Notes: generated by a model not told the origin, from the sequence alone. Shown: positions 23,577 to 34,077, counted from the stretch's first letter. The stretch: DNA of 64,000 bases from Platerodrilus igneus (GCA_036346225.1 JARFIW010000500.1:1798001-1862000); one strand, 5' to 3'. Numbers and translations are program-made.

Positions 23577-24470
23577 ATGTCATCACAGAATTTTTCACAA
23601 TTGTCCATAGAAAAATTAAAGGGTTGTGAAAATCATGAGGCATGGAAATTGGCTGTCCAAGTTTATCTAGAAGAGCTAAAACTATAGGATTGTGTAATTG
23701 GCACTGAAAAAGATAAAAAGAAGATCAGACAATGCAGATCAAAACTTATATTGTTGTTAGATTCGATAAACTATGTTCATGTACAATCTACTAAAACAGC
23801 ACAAGAAGTATGAGAAAATCTGAAAAAGGCATTGAGGACAATAGATTAACTAGAAGAGTAGGACTTCTTCACTCTTTAACAACAACTAGATTACAAAATT
23901 GTGAATCGGTTGAAGATTATGTCAATAAGATCATAAGCACTGCCTATAAGTTATCTAATATAGGTTTAGAAGTTAACGATGAGTGGGTTGGAATCATTTT
24001 ACTTACAGGGCTCCTAGAGCAATATGAAATCATGATAATGGACATTGAAAGCTCTGGGGTTAAAGTAACTGGGGATTCCATCAAGATGAAATTGTTGCAG
24101 GATATTTCCATTAAAAAACCAAACAAATCGCGTACCTCAACATTATATGCTTACGGCTGTGGATTGCAAAATGAAAATAATAATTTCCAAAACAAAGCTG
24201 TTCAAGAGCATTATGGCGATAAGAAATATCCGGTCAAAAAACAAAGGCCCTTGTTGCTTTCAATGTAATAATTATGGTCACATTTCTAAGCAATGTACCA
24301 AGAAAAAATATGATAAAGATGATAAGAAAACTGAAAATGGACAAAGTAGAAATGACAAATCATTATTTGCTGCATTTTCTGTTCAGTCTGAAGCTAGCAA
24401 TGATTATTTGGACTCTGGAGCGACTACACATCAAGGAATCTTGCCAATTAAGCATCACCACAGCAAATAA
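23577..24470 (+). pseudogene. Copia gag remnant with zinc knuckle, running into protease
   Basis: The start MSSQNFSQLSIEKLKG lies about 95 bases after the primer site. The gag domain follows in broken frames (AWKLAVQVYLEEL; then NRLTRRVGLLHSL; then VEDYVNKIISTAYKLSNIGL in the open stretch 23810-24268). A CCHC knuckle (CFQCNNYGHISKQC, about 24258-24299) is intact, followed by a protease active-site motif DYLDSGATTH (about 24405). Several stops, including one in the first 50 codons, and at least two frame changes show it is not translated as a whole. Confidence 0.85.
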
Positions 24471-25915
24471 ATCAAAAATGATGACGGACTTAATTGGTAA
24501 CATCAATCTTCCTGTAACAGTACATGGTTCAGAAAGTGATGTTCAAATAAAAAAACGTTTATTTTGTTCCTGAATTGAAAGTAAATCTGATTCTGTAAGT
24601 CAAATAGTTACCAAGGGAAATTCCGTTTTATTTGATTCTAATGGTGCCAAAATATACAAAAAGAATAAGGAAATGATAGCAACAGCTTCACTGGACAATC
24701 ATTTATTTAAATTAGATGTGCCTAAAGATAATGAATTTGCTATGACATCACGGAACAAAGATTTCTGGCATAGACAGTTTAAAACAATTAAATGGTGGTT
24801 TAGTAGATGGTTTGGAATTTTCTGACACTAAAAGTTTAAACGTCTGTGAAACGTGTATAATTGGCAAAAGTCACCGTCCGTCGTTCCCAACAAGCAGCTC
24901 CAAATCTAAAGCATTATTGCAGTTAATTCATTGCAATGTGCTTGAACCTATGGAAGCAGAATCTCTTGCAGGATCAAAATATGTATTATCATTTTTAGAT
25001 GACTACAGCCAAAAATTGTTCGTCTATTTTCTACAAACCAAAGATCAAGTGGTGGAGCATTTTGAAATCCAAACAGACCATAAAATAAAAATTTTGAGAA
25101 ATGGAGGGGGCGAATACAATAATAAAAGGTTAAATGACATTCTAAAATATGCTGGTATATTAAACCAGACTACAAGTCAACAACTATACATTGAGGAGAT
25201 ACTGAGGCATTTTAATATTGACAAGTGTAATCCATCGCCAATACCAATGATGCCGAATTTGAAGTTATTTACTAAACAGGTACCAAGTGAAGTATGCGCA
25301 AATATTCCTTATCGTGAAGCTGTTGGTAGCTTGCTTTTAACTCCGCAGGTATCGAGACCTGATATATCATATGCTGTGAATTATGTCAGCCGTTTTAGCA
25401 ATTATCCTGACACTGATTATTTGATGACAGTAAAAAGAATCGTAGGTTATTTGAAAGGAACTGTAGAAAAACAAATTAGTGTATAATGGTTAAAGTGGTC
25501 AAACAACTGATATCTATGGGTACAGTGATGCTGATTGGGCTAGTGAACCAGAAGAAAAATAATGGTACAATATCTTGGAATCCAAGAAAGCAACCTACAA
25601 TAGCTCTTTCCATAACGGAAGCTGAATATATGGCAATGTCAGCTGCTACACAGGAAGCCTAATGGCTAAAATGACTTTCAGAAGAGATCTTAATGCCGTC
25701 TGTCTCTCTTCCAACCATTATATTTGTGGACAATGATAGAGCACGAAATTTAGCCGTGAATGGAGAGAACAATAGATCAAGAACTAAACATATAGATATA
25801 CATCCTCACTTTATTCGGGAAAAGGTAAGCAGTGGCAAAATTGAGTTTCGCAGTGGTGGGATAAAAGATGGTGGTGGACTCACTGACGAAGACACTAGGC
25901 AAGGACAGATTTAAT
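24471..25915 (+). pseudogene. Copia pol remnant: integrase N-half fused to RT tail, then RNase H
   Basis: 24812-25486 is a 224-codon open frame. Residues 1-120 carry the GAG-pre-integrase (CETCIIGKSHRPSFP) and integrase core start (SLAGSKYVLSFLDDYSQKLF; then RNGGGEYNN with the second core position). At NQTT/SQQLYIEEILRHF it jumps directly to the segment after the RT catalytic box, then RPDISYAVNYVSRFSNYP. About 2 kb of coding sequence is lost at this join, yet the frame is kept. After a stop at 25484 come RNase H pieces: YGYSDADWAS-like, SITEAEYMAMSAATQEA and FVDNDRARNLAVN, with RTKHIDIHPHFIRE (25693-25914). Confidence 0.85.
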
Positions 25916-25945
25916 TTTTGTGCATTGCGTCAGGGAATACCAAAT

Positions 25946-25954
25946 AAGGGAGGA
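25946..25954 (+). other. Copia polypurine tract
   Basis: AAGGGAGGA directly abuts the first base of the 3' LTR. Confidence 0.85.
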
Positions 25955-26132
25955 TGTTAAATTATATTTGGTAGTTAGAAAAAGAGCTACCTATGAGAAC
26001 AACAAAGGTTGTTATATTATGTCTATCTGACATTAATAAGTAATAATAAATTCATATATTCTGTTTACTTTAATACTTGGTTAGAACCACAAATCTGTGT
26101 TGTTTACTGCTGTAGTTTAATCTCTGGTAACA
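25955..26132 (+). repeat. Copia 3' LTR
   Basis: Begins TGTTAAATTATATTTGG and ends CTCTGGTAACA; partner of 23306-23482. Confidence 0.95.
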
Positions 26133-26391
26133 ATTTTACATCCTGTCACAACTGTTAGTCTGTAGTTTGCACAGCATGACTTGTTGGTCTTAGTTCAAAA
26201 ATTAAACTCTGCTTTTTCACCAAACTTTGGATTTAATTATTAACACGTTCAACCCCGCATCAAAAATGGTAGATTCTTCGCCGGGACCGAATTATTTTTC
26301 ATGATTATTTTAACACATTCTCTCAAATATTTGAACAACATTAATTTATTTGGTGTTTTGATTACGTTTCTATTTTTGAATAGTTATTTAT

Positions 26392-26506
26392 TTATACAAG
26401 GGAAAAGAGTACTAGATTTTAGCTCGAGGTGTGTTTGTCTCTCGACGTGAAGCTGAGGGAGACAAAACACCCAGAGTTAAAATCTTACGTTGTTACCCGT
26501 GTATAA
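26392..26506. repeat. 115-bp fold-back hairpin
   Basis: Two arms of about 48 bases with a 17-base loop (26442-26458). The inner arm TTTAGCTCGAGGTGTGTTTG pairs with CAAAACACCCAGAGTTAAAA with few mismatches; the outer arms are TTATACAAGGG and CCCGTGTATAA. It is too regular to be chance and lies wholly within the piggyBac left end. No coding capacity. A miniature inverted-repeat element or a transcribed hairpin are both possible. Confidence 0.85.
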
Positions 26507-26511
26507 TACAC

Positions 26512-26893
26512 TATTTTTTTTGTGACAGGTAAAACGATGATTTAATATTAAAAAAAATATTACAATATATTAAAGTAAAAAAAATCAATTGATGTCAAAT
26601 TTGAAGTTTCAAACAAGTAATCAAATATCTGTCAACTTAATTCTGCTAGTGGTTTCAAAAATTGCTTACTTGAGCTGTTTATATAGGTTGTTCTGAACAC
26701 GACAACGTTATGATACGATGTTATGTGTGGATCCGGCTTTAAATTAAAAATTCTTCGTGTTCTTACTTAATTGCACATACCCGGGAAAAAAGTACTCATT
26801 TTTTTTCCCGGGGGAAAAAAGTAAATTCATAAAAAGTGACATTTTGTTACCTGTCAAGAAACATCAGATGTTAAATTTTTTCCCGTCACAGAA
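26512..26893. mobile_element. MITE-like segment with inverted ends
   Basis: The left end TTTTTTTGTGACAGGTAAAA and the right end (inverted) TTTTTCTGTGACGGGAAAAA form imperfect terminal inverted repeats around about 340 bp of AT-rich filler. Near the right end the palindromic string CCCGGGAAAAAAGTAC and TTTTTTTTCCCGGGGG occurs, and GTTACCTGTC near 26848 echoes the left end inverted. Target duplication not determined. Confidence 0.4.
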
Positions 26894-27114
26894 AAAGAAT
26901 TTTTTTTAAATGTCCATGGTTGGACATGCAGTCCCAAGGAATAAATTTGCATTCTGGGACCATGTGGCCCCCAATGACCACGTGCATTATTTAGATTATT
27001 TTGTTATAGGTTGTCACTAACTATATGCGATCCACTAAATACAACATAATTGCTATGAACGATTGAAAAAACAAATTAAAGTGACTAAAAGTCTGCAAAA
27101 GTAAAATAGGAATC

Positions 27115-28840
27115 ATTTACTAACCCAAAGAGAACTTGAAAAAGAGGCAGAAACAAATTATATGCGAAAATGATCAAAATCAGGGTGAAAATGAAGAAAG
27201 TTTCGTAATGAACTTTGGTGCTGAATGGGATGATGAAAGTCTTGGAACGTGTGGTGGATATTTAGATGATTAAGACTTTATATTTGATGAGGAAAATTCC
27301 ACTGAAGAGAATTATAATGCTGATGACGATGATGAGCAAAACGAGGAAATCGACATTGTTGATGCAAGTAGAACAATCTGCATTTGGGAAGTTATGTCGA
27401 GTGACAGAAACCAATTCAAATTTGATGCTCCTGAAACTGGACCTATACCTAGGTGGTTTGAGATCTAAGAGAAAAGGTCCAAGTGATGTGTTTCTGTATT
27501 TTATAGATGAGGAAATCATTAATATATTTGTGCAAGGAACAAATTTTTTCAAATTGAAAGTTAATAAATCCCCATATAATAAATGCTTGCTAATTTTCTG
27601 AACTCCCAACAAACCCATCAGAAATAAAAAATTCGTTAACCTTATTCTTTATACAAATATTCAGCTGCGACCGGTTTGAACTACTGTTGACAATGTTTCA
27701 TGTGGCTGAAGTGACAGACCTGGAACGTGATGATCGACTGAGAAAAACTTCACCATTTTTTGAGCTGTCACGCGCAAAATTTAAAGGCATATACGTCCTC
27801 GAAGAGAACATGTGCATTGATGAGAGTAATGTACCTTTTTAGAGTCGTCTTTTTTCCCCCAATATATACCAAACAAACGGCATCGTTATGGTATCCAAGT
27901 CTTCAAACCCTATGTAGACGGTGGATGCACCTCGTGATTCAAAATCTATACAGGGAGAGAAGCAAATCCAGAAGTTGCTGTCTCTGAGAATGTAGTGTTA
28001 CACCTAACGGAAGAGCTATTAGATCTTGGAAGGAAGTTATACATAGATAACTAATACACGAGTGTTGCTTTAGCAACAACCATGATCCCATGAAACACCA
28101 TTTGCTCTAATCATATTTAACCTATTTAACTAAGGCCAAACTTGAAAAGGAGAGGTTATAGCGTGCTAAAACAAAAATAAAATAGTAGTCTTGAAATGGA
28201 AAGGCAAAAAGGACATGCTTATGCTGAGCATAAAGCATGATAACTGTATAACAGATTATTTCCATAAGGGTAAAGAAGTTAAAAACTTACCATGATTCTA
28301 GATTACAATAAGTGTAAATTCTATATTGATGTGTCAGATCATATGCCAGTCTATTTTCCTTACATAAGACATATGGTCAAATAGTGGATTCTTCATTTGA
28401 TAACAGCCACACGTCATTAATGCTCTCCACATATACAATAAAATTAATAGGAAAAACTACAAATAACAGAATTCAGAGAAAAAATTCTGGAAAGATTAAT
28501 AAAAGCAGAAAGTGGGCTTGAATGCTTTGACATAAACATACAGAACCAATTCTCCACATCAGCAAGCAGACCATCTACATTAAGTGAAGCTGTTGTCCCG
28601 TCAGCTGAACCTTCCAATTTACGAATAACCTTTCCACGTCAAACAAAAAGAGCCATAAACAAAAAGAAGTCTAAGGTTAAAAAAGATTGACGAAGGAGAG
28701 ATGCACATTTTGCTACAAAAGTTCAATTCTGAGCAAGGTGCTGCATAAGCCAGAAAGCACACCAAGGTATACACCATATGCTTGAGTTGCAATAACACAC
28801 CAATGTGTATTTCGTTTTTCCAGTCGCAACATAAGTTTAA
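27115..28840 (+). pseudogene. piggyBac-like transposase relic (DDE_Tnp_1_7 type)
   Basis: The N-terminus LTQRELEKEAETNYM is followed by an acidic stretch (27170-27360). The catalytic part reads FELLLTMFHVAEV, ENMCIDESNVPF with the first acidic catalytic region (about 27810), LFFPQYIPNKRHRYGIQVF, and LTEELLDLGRKLYIDN followed by YTSVALA (about 28050). Remains of the Cys-rich C-terminal finger may lie at 28690-28800. Stops interrupt the frame at several points (27271 and near 27841, for example), so it is dead. Confidence 0.75.
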
Positions 28841-29369
28841 AAAGTAACCAGTTTTTCTTGTTTCAATTTTATAAAATAAATATTCCATTTAAATGCGTTT
28901 TATTAGTAAAATATCTAGAGTAATATTCACTAGGAAGCTTGACAAACTGCCCGACCCATACACAACTCTAATTGCCCACAGAACAGGTTTGTATAGAATA
29001 ATCAATGAATGCCACCATGCCCATCCATGGACACGAGGGCTTGAAACCAAAACCAAATCTTACGAATATCCACCGGTGGCCATGCGGTCTCCGAGTTAAG
29101 GTACAAAATGTCCACAGGTGGTACATGCGGTGCTCAACGTGTTAAATCTTCATCAGGACCTTGTGTGATAGAAATTATAAACATCATGAGTAAACAGGAA
29201 CTAATAAATACTTACAAAACCTGAGTATAAAATGATTATTCAATAGACATAAAAGTGAGATTTAAAAAATAGAAACAAATAATTTTGGTATACATACAGT
29301 CTCTAACAATAGACCAAACCAATACATTTGAAAAAACCGCTTGACAAATGTATTGGTAACTTACCTACC

Positions 29370-29750
29370 ACAATGAATAATTTGCTTACGAGTCAAAACT
29401 CTTGATTTTTTGGTTGATAAGCTACTGATTTTCTTTTCAAAAAACTATACCAACTTTATAAACTTCCTTACGTTGATCCCATCTCGTGCGTTGAGCATAC
29501 ACTTCAACATTGAATAGATGCTTTATAAAGTTGAATTCTTCGCAACTTTTGATTTCTTTATCAAATAAGCCAACAAAATGTTCTCAGGCACTGTCTGAGC
29601 ATTTTATCCGCACCATCAATCTTTAAAATCTCTAGCATTTTTCGTAATGTTTTAATTTTTTGCGAATCAAATCCGAAAGGGCCGCTTTAACAATGCTTTT
29701 AAGTTCTGAGGGGATGCAACAAATAAAACTTTCACTATCGTCTGACATTT
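29370..29750 (-). pseudogene. Fragment of a tyrosine-recombinase-like (Crypton-type) ORF
   Basis: On the minus strand a start at about 29750 reads MSDDSESFICCIPSELKSIV and AALSDLIRKK. After frame changes come KEIKSCEEFNFIKHLFNVEV and then FLKRKSVAYQPK with SRVLTRKQI. The last strings resemble the N-terminal arm of Crypton-type tyrosine recombinases common in insects, where a KRKSVGYxPKKSKV-like motif precedes the catalytic domain. The catalytic Arg-His-Tyr part is absent. It lies in the segment present only in the left Penelope-like copy. Assignment from memory, moderate to low certainty. Confidence 0.35.
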
Positions 29751-29949
29751 TTATGAATTTTTAAGAATTGTCAAATTAAGTTAGTGAATTTTTAATATAT
29801 TATTTCCATAGCAAAATTATGATTTAAGCCTACTACAAATTAATATATTATAAACAGTAGAGACATAAACATTTAATTCTGACTATAGTTTTATCAGTTA
29901 GTCAAAAAAAATTATAACATAACCATGCGCAGTTGAACAAAAAATAGTG

Positions 29950-30073
29950 TGTATACCTTTGCTACGAAATTCTTTTAGCGTCCTCGAGATTATCTAACCT
30001 TTGTCATAAATGGCCTCGGCTGATAAACTTTCTCTTGGTATGCTAAAAGGTAATTTCGCGGCCTAGGTATACA
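29950..30073. repeat. 124-bp imperfect hairpin
   Basis: TGTATACC...CGAAATT...TTTTAGC on the left pairs with GCTAAAAGG...AATTTCG...GGTATACA on the right; arms of about 30 bases with small bulges. Within the extra DNA of the left Penelope-like copy. Confidence 0.6.
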
Positions 30074-30369
30074 AATAACTATTATTCTAATGTATAACAG
30101 TGTTAATGAATGGCAAGGGTTCATAAGGATAAATAATGCGTAATTATTAACAATTATTGCAGTGTCAAGTGACTAACTTAAATAGGACATAATTTTTCAG
30201 CGTCTTCAAATTTAACAGATTTGAATAAATAGTGTTTAAATTGCTAGTGTCGGACTTAATATTAAGGGTGTGCTGGTGTGTTAATATAGGCCACCTCTAA
30301 AAAATCCTGCCTTTACAATTGACTGCTTTGTTTTACACTTTGTTTTTTTTTAAATTGGGACATATGGCA

Positions 30370-31830
30370 TTTGTTTTCTATGAGGTGCTATGACACAAGA
30401 GTTTTTAGAAATTTTGCAGTCTCTCCTGTGCTGAACAATTGTACTATTAAGTATTTGAAAGGTGTGGCCTATGTAGATTTTATTATACTCTCCACAAGGA
30501 GAGAATTGTTCTGCATAGGAGTCCTGTGTTTTAATTTAGAAAAAGGTGTTTTGATTATTAGTGGATTATACCAAGCTATAGTGATAGACTGATTCGTCAA
30601 AACTTTAATAAGTTTGTGTTAGATTTTTTACTAGCAGTAATTTTTTGAAGATTGTAATTTGTGTTTGCGGAGTCTGCTTCTTAATGGTAAAATTATTTGA
30701 ATGAGATTAATTTATTAATTACTGGTTTTGTGTATCCATTACTAAACATTATTTTGGATAAAATATTAAAATTTTTTTGATGAAATGAAGGATGTGACAA
30801 TTGTTTAATTCTGTTTTTTTTTAAATTGATAATTACATTAGTTTTTTTGATGAATGCTATGGTGAGAGCGAAAATTGATGTATCTACCAGAACTTGCTGG
30901 TTTTCTGTACCAATCCAATATAATATTGTTGTAATTATTTCTAATAATTCTCATATCTAAAAATGAAATGCTGTTGTATTGTTCCTGTTCCAAAGTGAAT
31001 TAATTGTATGTTCATTAAACTGATTGAAACATTGGCGGAGTTGGTAATAGGGACATTATCAAATAGGAAATCTATAATCATATTAGCTATTATAGGACTC
31101 AGGCGTGAACCCACGGGTGTTCCGAAAACCTGAAGGTAAGATATGTTTTTGAAAGGAAAATAAGTATTATGAAAAATAAAGTATAAAGTTTCTAAAAATA
31201 AACCTAAGGTAAAATTACAATTAATTTTAATATGATTTCTTGTCTGAATTATAATGTCACCAACTCCAATGGGATATTGGTGAATAAGGACACAATATTC
31301 AGTGATATAAATACAAAACCTGGAATGAACATTCCATCAAAATCTTTAGCAAAACCTAATGAGTCGTTAACATTATAGTTGTTATTATCTAGAATGATTT
31401 GGTGAGGATTTGTGCTATAAATACTGATAGTTTCTGTGTAGGAGCATTGAGTGAGGCTACAGTTGTTCTTAAAGGTATATTAATTTTGTGTAGCTCCGGT
31501 AGGCCATTAAATTTTGGTGCTACTGAATTGTTTATAATTAATTCCTTTTTAGTTGTAATTTTTATACAATTATTTGCATGAAGGCTTTTAACTAAATCAT
31601 TATAATTGTTTTGGAATGGTGAAAGACGACTCACATTTAAGTGGTTTATAAGTTTTATTGTCGTTAACAAAGTGACCACCGTTGTCGAACCTTTCTCTGC
31701 TGTTACTACTAAAATGTCTGGATTGTTTTTTAGGAACCATTCGCATTTTTTATAAGAAAGATTAATGAATTTTTGTGGTTTCTAAGTATTTCTTAAAAAA
31801 TTTGTAATTTCGGTTTTAGATAAGAGAAGT
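30370..31830 (-). pseudogene. Penelope-like RT and GIY-YIG endonuclease, left copy
   Basis: Minus-strand order: WFLKNNPDILVVTAEKGSTT (about 31730), then the open stretch 31679-31389 with SVAPKFNGLPELHKINIPLR and ASLNAPTQKLSVFIA, RT box QVFGTPVGSRLSPIIANMII (about 31110), and, after a connector, SPCGEYNKIYIGHTFQILNS with HRRDCKISKNSCVIAPH (about 30490-30370). The GTPxGS box and the GIY-YIG-type string (here IYIG) are hallmarks of Penelope-like elements. Several stops and frame shifts; inactive. Confidence 0.8.
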
Positions 31831-31835
31831 ATTAG

Positions 31836-32520
31836 AATAATGCCAACAGTATTATTATTAGATTGGTACAGAAGACCAGCAAGTTCTGGTAGATACATCA
31901 ACTTTCACTCTCACCATAGCATTCATCAAAAAACTAATGTAATTATAAATCTAAAAACTAAAGTAAACAATTGTCACGTCCTTCATTTTATCAAAATAAA
32001 ACCTGAATATTTTATCGAAAATAATATTAATAGCCGGTACCCAAAACCAGTAATTAATAAATTAATGTTTCATTCAAATAATTTTACCACTAAGAAGCTG
32101 ACTCCGCAAACACAAATTACAATTTTCAAAAAATTACTGCTTGTAAAAAATCTAACACAAACTTATTGAAGTTTTGACGAAACAGTCTATCACTATAGCT
32201 TGGTGTAATCCACTAACAATAAAAACACTTTTTTCTGAATTAAAAGATAGGACTCCTACGCAGGACAATTCTCATGCAGTGTACGCCATTCCTTGTGGAG
32301 AGTGTAATAAAATCTACATAGGTTATACTTCTTAATTACTACACAGTGGAATTGTGTAGCACAGGAGTGACTGCAAAATTTCTAAAAACTCTTGTGTCGT
32401 AGCACTTCATAGTAAACAAACCGGCCATATACTCCAATTTAAAAAAACCAAAGTATTAGACAAAGAAGCCGACCTTGCACTTGTATTGTTTCTTATGTGT
32501 TGACTATAAAACAAACAGTC
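31836..32520 (+). pseudogene. Penelope-like RT tail and GIY-YIG endonuclease, right copy
   Basis: Plus strand. The open stretch 31840-32169 reads LLLDWYRRPASSGRYINFHS, then NVIINLKTKVNNCHVLHFIK and PKPVINKLMFHSNNF, the segment after the RT catalytic box. A short connector (ITIAWCNPLTIKTLFSELKD) leads to AIPCGECNKIYIGYTS, a stop, then HRSDCKISKNSCVVALHSKQ with TGHILQFKKTKVLDKEADLA. This is the same protein family and nearly the same sequence as the left copy, on the opposite strand. The upstream RT core is missing. Confidence 0.8.
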
Positions 32521-32637
32521 TGTGATAAGGGTTCATACTACTATCTCTTTTAAATTTTTGATGCTTAAAATTACCAACATATTTGTCAATTTGTTATATC
32601 AAATGTGATGATTTAGTCTGTTGTTGTTAAAGACTGT

Positions 32638-33430
32638 CATCATCATTAGGTCTTCAGTCCTAGAACTGGTTAGACGCGTACCATCATTGTTCCCTATTCT
32701 GAACTAACCTACAGATTTCCCTGAAATATGCACAGTTTGCATCTATAACTGTCTGATCTAGGTCTACATCTACCTCTTTTTTCCTATCTCTGCTTGTAAT
32801 ATATCACATACTATTCCCCAAAAATGCCTTAGAACGTATTCCGCCCTACTATTTCTCTTTTTCCCCAGATATCCTTGTTCCCATACTATTTCTGTAACTT
32901 ATTTGTTATTATCTTTGTCTGTCCACGCTATCGTCCTCATACATCTGGAGCATTTCAAAAGACTGCTACCGTTTTTGTGTCTGCATTTCAGCCAACATTT
33001 TTAACATGTTTCTATTTATACAGTTGAGAGGATGGTTATTAAAGAAGTGTGCGATTGCATTATTGAAAGGCTTAAGTAGTCGTTTTTATATTTATTTTGA
33101 GGGGAAAATTCATTATGATTTAAGTTACCTCTTTGGTAGATTTTAACATGGTTCTGAGGCGACTCTATGACGGGTTTACACTTGTCAGATACCACTGTTG
33201 TTCTATGAAGATTGTATATGGATCTGAGGCGAACCTATGGCGGGTTTACACTTGTCAGATACCAATGTTGTTCTATGAAGATTGTATATGGATCTGAGGC
33301 GACCCTATGGCGGGTTTACACTTGTCAGATACCAATGTTGTTCTATGAAGATTGTATATGGATCTGAGGCGACCCTATGGCGGGTTTACACTTGTCAGAT
33401 ACCAATACTGTTCAACGGAGATTGTATATG
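32638..33430 (-). mobile_element. LINE-made chimeric insertion with 12-bp target duplication
   Basis: GTTAAAGACTGT stands at 32626-32637 and again at 33431-33442. The other Penelope-like copy (inverse of about 29295-29325) has one such site and no insert. The insert begins on the plus strand with the family A tail inverted (CATCATCATTAGGTCTTCAG) and LINE C-terminal code to about 33000. It then changes to unrelated DNA ending in four 70-bp repeats. Read on the minus strand this is a LINE 3' end with foreign sequence at its 5' side, as expected from template switching during target-primed reverse transcription. Confidence 0.7.
33151..33430. repeat. Tandem repeat, 70 bp x 4
   Basis: Units start at 33151, 33221, 33291 and 33361, exactly 70 bases apart, each holding TCTGAGGCGA, GGGTTTACACTTGTCAGATA and ATTGTATATG. 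The middle units are nearly identical and the outer two diverge slightly. There are no unique spacers, so not a CRISPR-like array. No partner elsewhere in the window. Confidence 0.95.
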
Positions 33431-33820
33431 GTTAAAGACTGTATGCATATAAAAATTATTTGTTTCTATTTTTTAAATTTCACATTTATGTCTATTGGAT
33501 AATCATTTGATACTCAGGTTTTGTAAGTATTTATTAGTTCCTGTTTACTCATGATATATATAATTTCTATCACACTGGACCCTGATGAAGATTTATTAAT
33601 TACATCGAAAGCTTGCTGTAAAGCAGAGTTTAACTTTCAACTAGATCAGTAAACCTGTTTTGACTATTATAATACAGGATGTTCCAGGAAATTCTGACCC
33701 ATTTTGATTGTTATAATTTTTTACATGGTAAAGATAGAAGGATGCGGTTTTCACTAATCGATTCATTTACTTCATAAGTTTTTGTGGAGTATAATCTTTG
33801 ATTGTGTAACCCTTTATATA

Positions 33821-33883
33821 GGGTGTTTCCAAATATAATCATTTTCAACGTAAAAATTCTACGTTATCTTAAATGAAACACCC
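33821..33883. repeat. Small palindromic element
   Basis: GGGTGTTTC (33821-33829) and GAAACACCC (33875-33883) are perfect inverted repeats, with a second inverted pair (AACGTA and TACGTT) nested inside. A short MITE or hairpin; no function assigned. The rest of 33656-34015 shows nothing recognisable. Confidence 0.55.
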
Positions 33884-34015
33884 TTTGTATGATAACACCG
33901 TGCAAAAAACCAATTTCTCCTCTTTTCAAAAATGTACAGGTTGTTACACTTTATTATTAGAATTAGTGAGTAATTTAATTTTCAACGACAGCGTATTTAA
34001 AGTGCCATAGAAAAT

Positions 34016-34050
34016 CCACTGCACTTTTATCGACGGCCAACCTTGGGCCT
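34016..34050 (+). other. Relic LTR tip plus primer-site module, plus orientation
   Basis: CCACTGCA, then CTTTTAT, then GACGGCCAACCTTGGGCC. This has the same order and near-same sequence as the modules read on the minus strand at 57831-57984 (CCACAGCA, ATTTTAT, GACGGCCCAACGCTGGGG). It suggests that an LTR of this family in plus orientation once ended here. Confidence 0.4.
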
Positions 34051-34075
34051 ATTTAGAATCATCTACAGTCCACAG

Positions 34076-34077
<2 letters not shown>

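Larger units (their letters stand above)
23306..26132 (+). mobile_element. Copia LTR retrotransposon, internally deleted
   Basis: Complete boundaries: 5' LTR 23306-23482, primer site directly after it, gag and pol remnants, purine tract, 3' LTR 25955-26132, and a 5-bp target duplication ATTTT at 23301-23305 and 26133-26137. The LTRs differ by about four substitutions and one single-base indel over 177 bases, so insertion was fairly recent. At 2.8 kb it is little over half the usual Copia length, because the second half of integrase and most of reverse transcriptase are missing. It cannot move alone. It ends about 40 bases before the Penelope-like composite. Confidence 0.95.
26244..29141 (+). 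mobile_element. piggyBac-like DNA transposon
   Basis: TTAA at 26240-26243 and 29142-29145 flanks inverted ends CACGTTCAACCCCGCAT and (inverted) CACGTTGAGCACCGCAT, 14 of 17 matching. TTAA duplication is the signature of piggyBac. CATGxGG-type repeats recur inside the right end (GGCCATGCGGTCTC and GTACATGCGGTGCTC). It carries a decayed transposase (27115-28840) and, in its left end, two fold-back insertions (26392-26506 and 26512-26893). It sits within the 3' end of the left Penelope-like copy. Confidence 0.9.
26180..33655. mobile_element. Penelope-like element, head-to-head inverted pair
   Basis: Two 5'-truncated Penelope-like copies meet head to head near 31830: one reads leftward (31830 to about 26180), the other rightward (31836 to about 33655). 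Their 3' ends are inverted copies of each other; compare ATAGAAATTATAAACATCAT at 29167 with the inverse of 33545-33570, and AAACTCTGC at 26206 with the inverse of 33625. The left 3' end is split by a piggyBac element at TTAA. The left copy also contains roughly 950 bp (about 29350-30290) absent from the right copy, and the right copy contains a 793-bp insertion absent from the left. Inverted, 5'-truncated partners are known for Penelope elements. Confidence 0.75.

Noticed and set aside
33151..33430. CRISPR-like array
   Set aside because: The 70-bp units follow each other with no unique spacers, and the setting is animal DNA.
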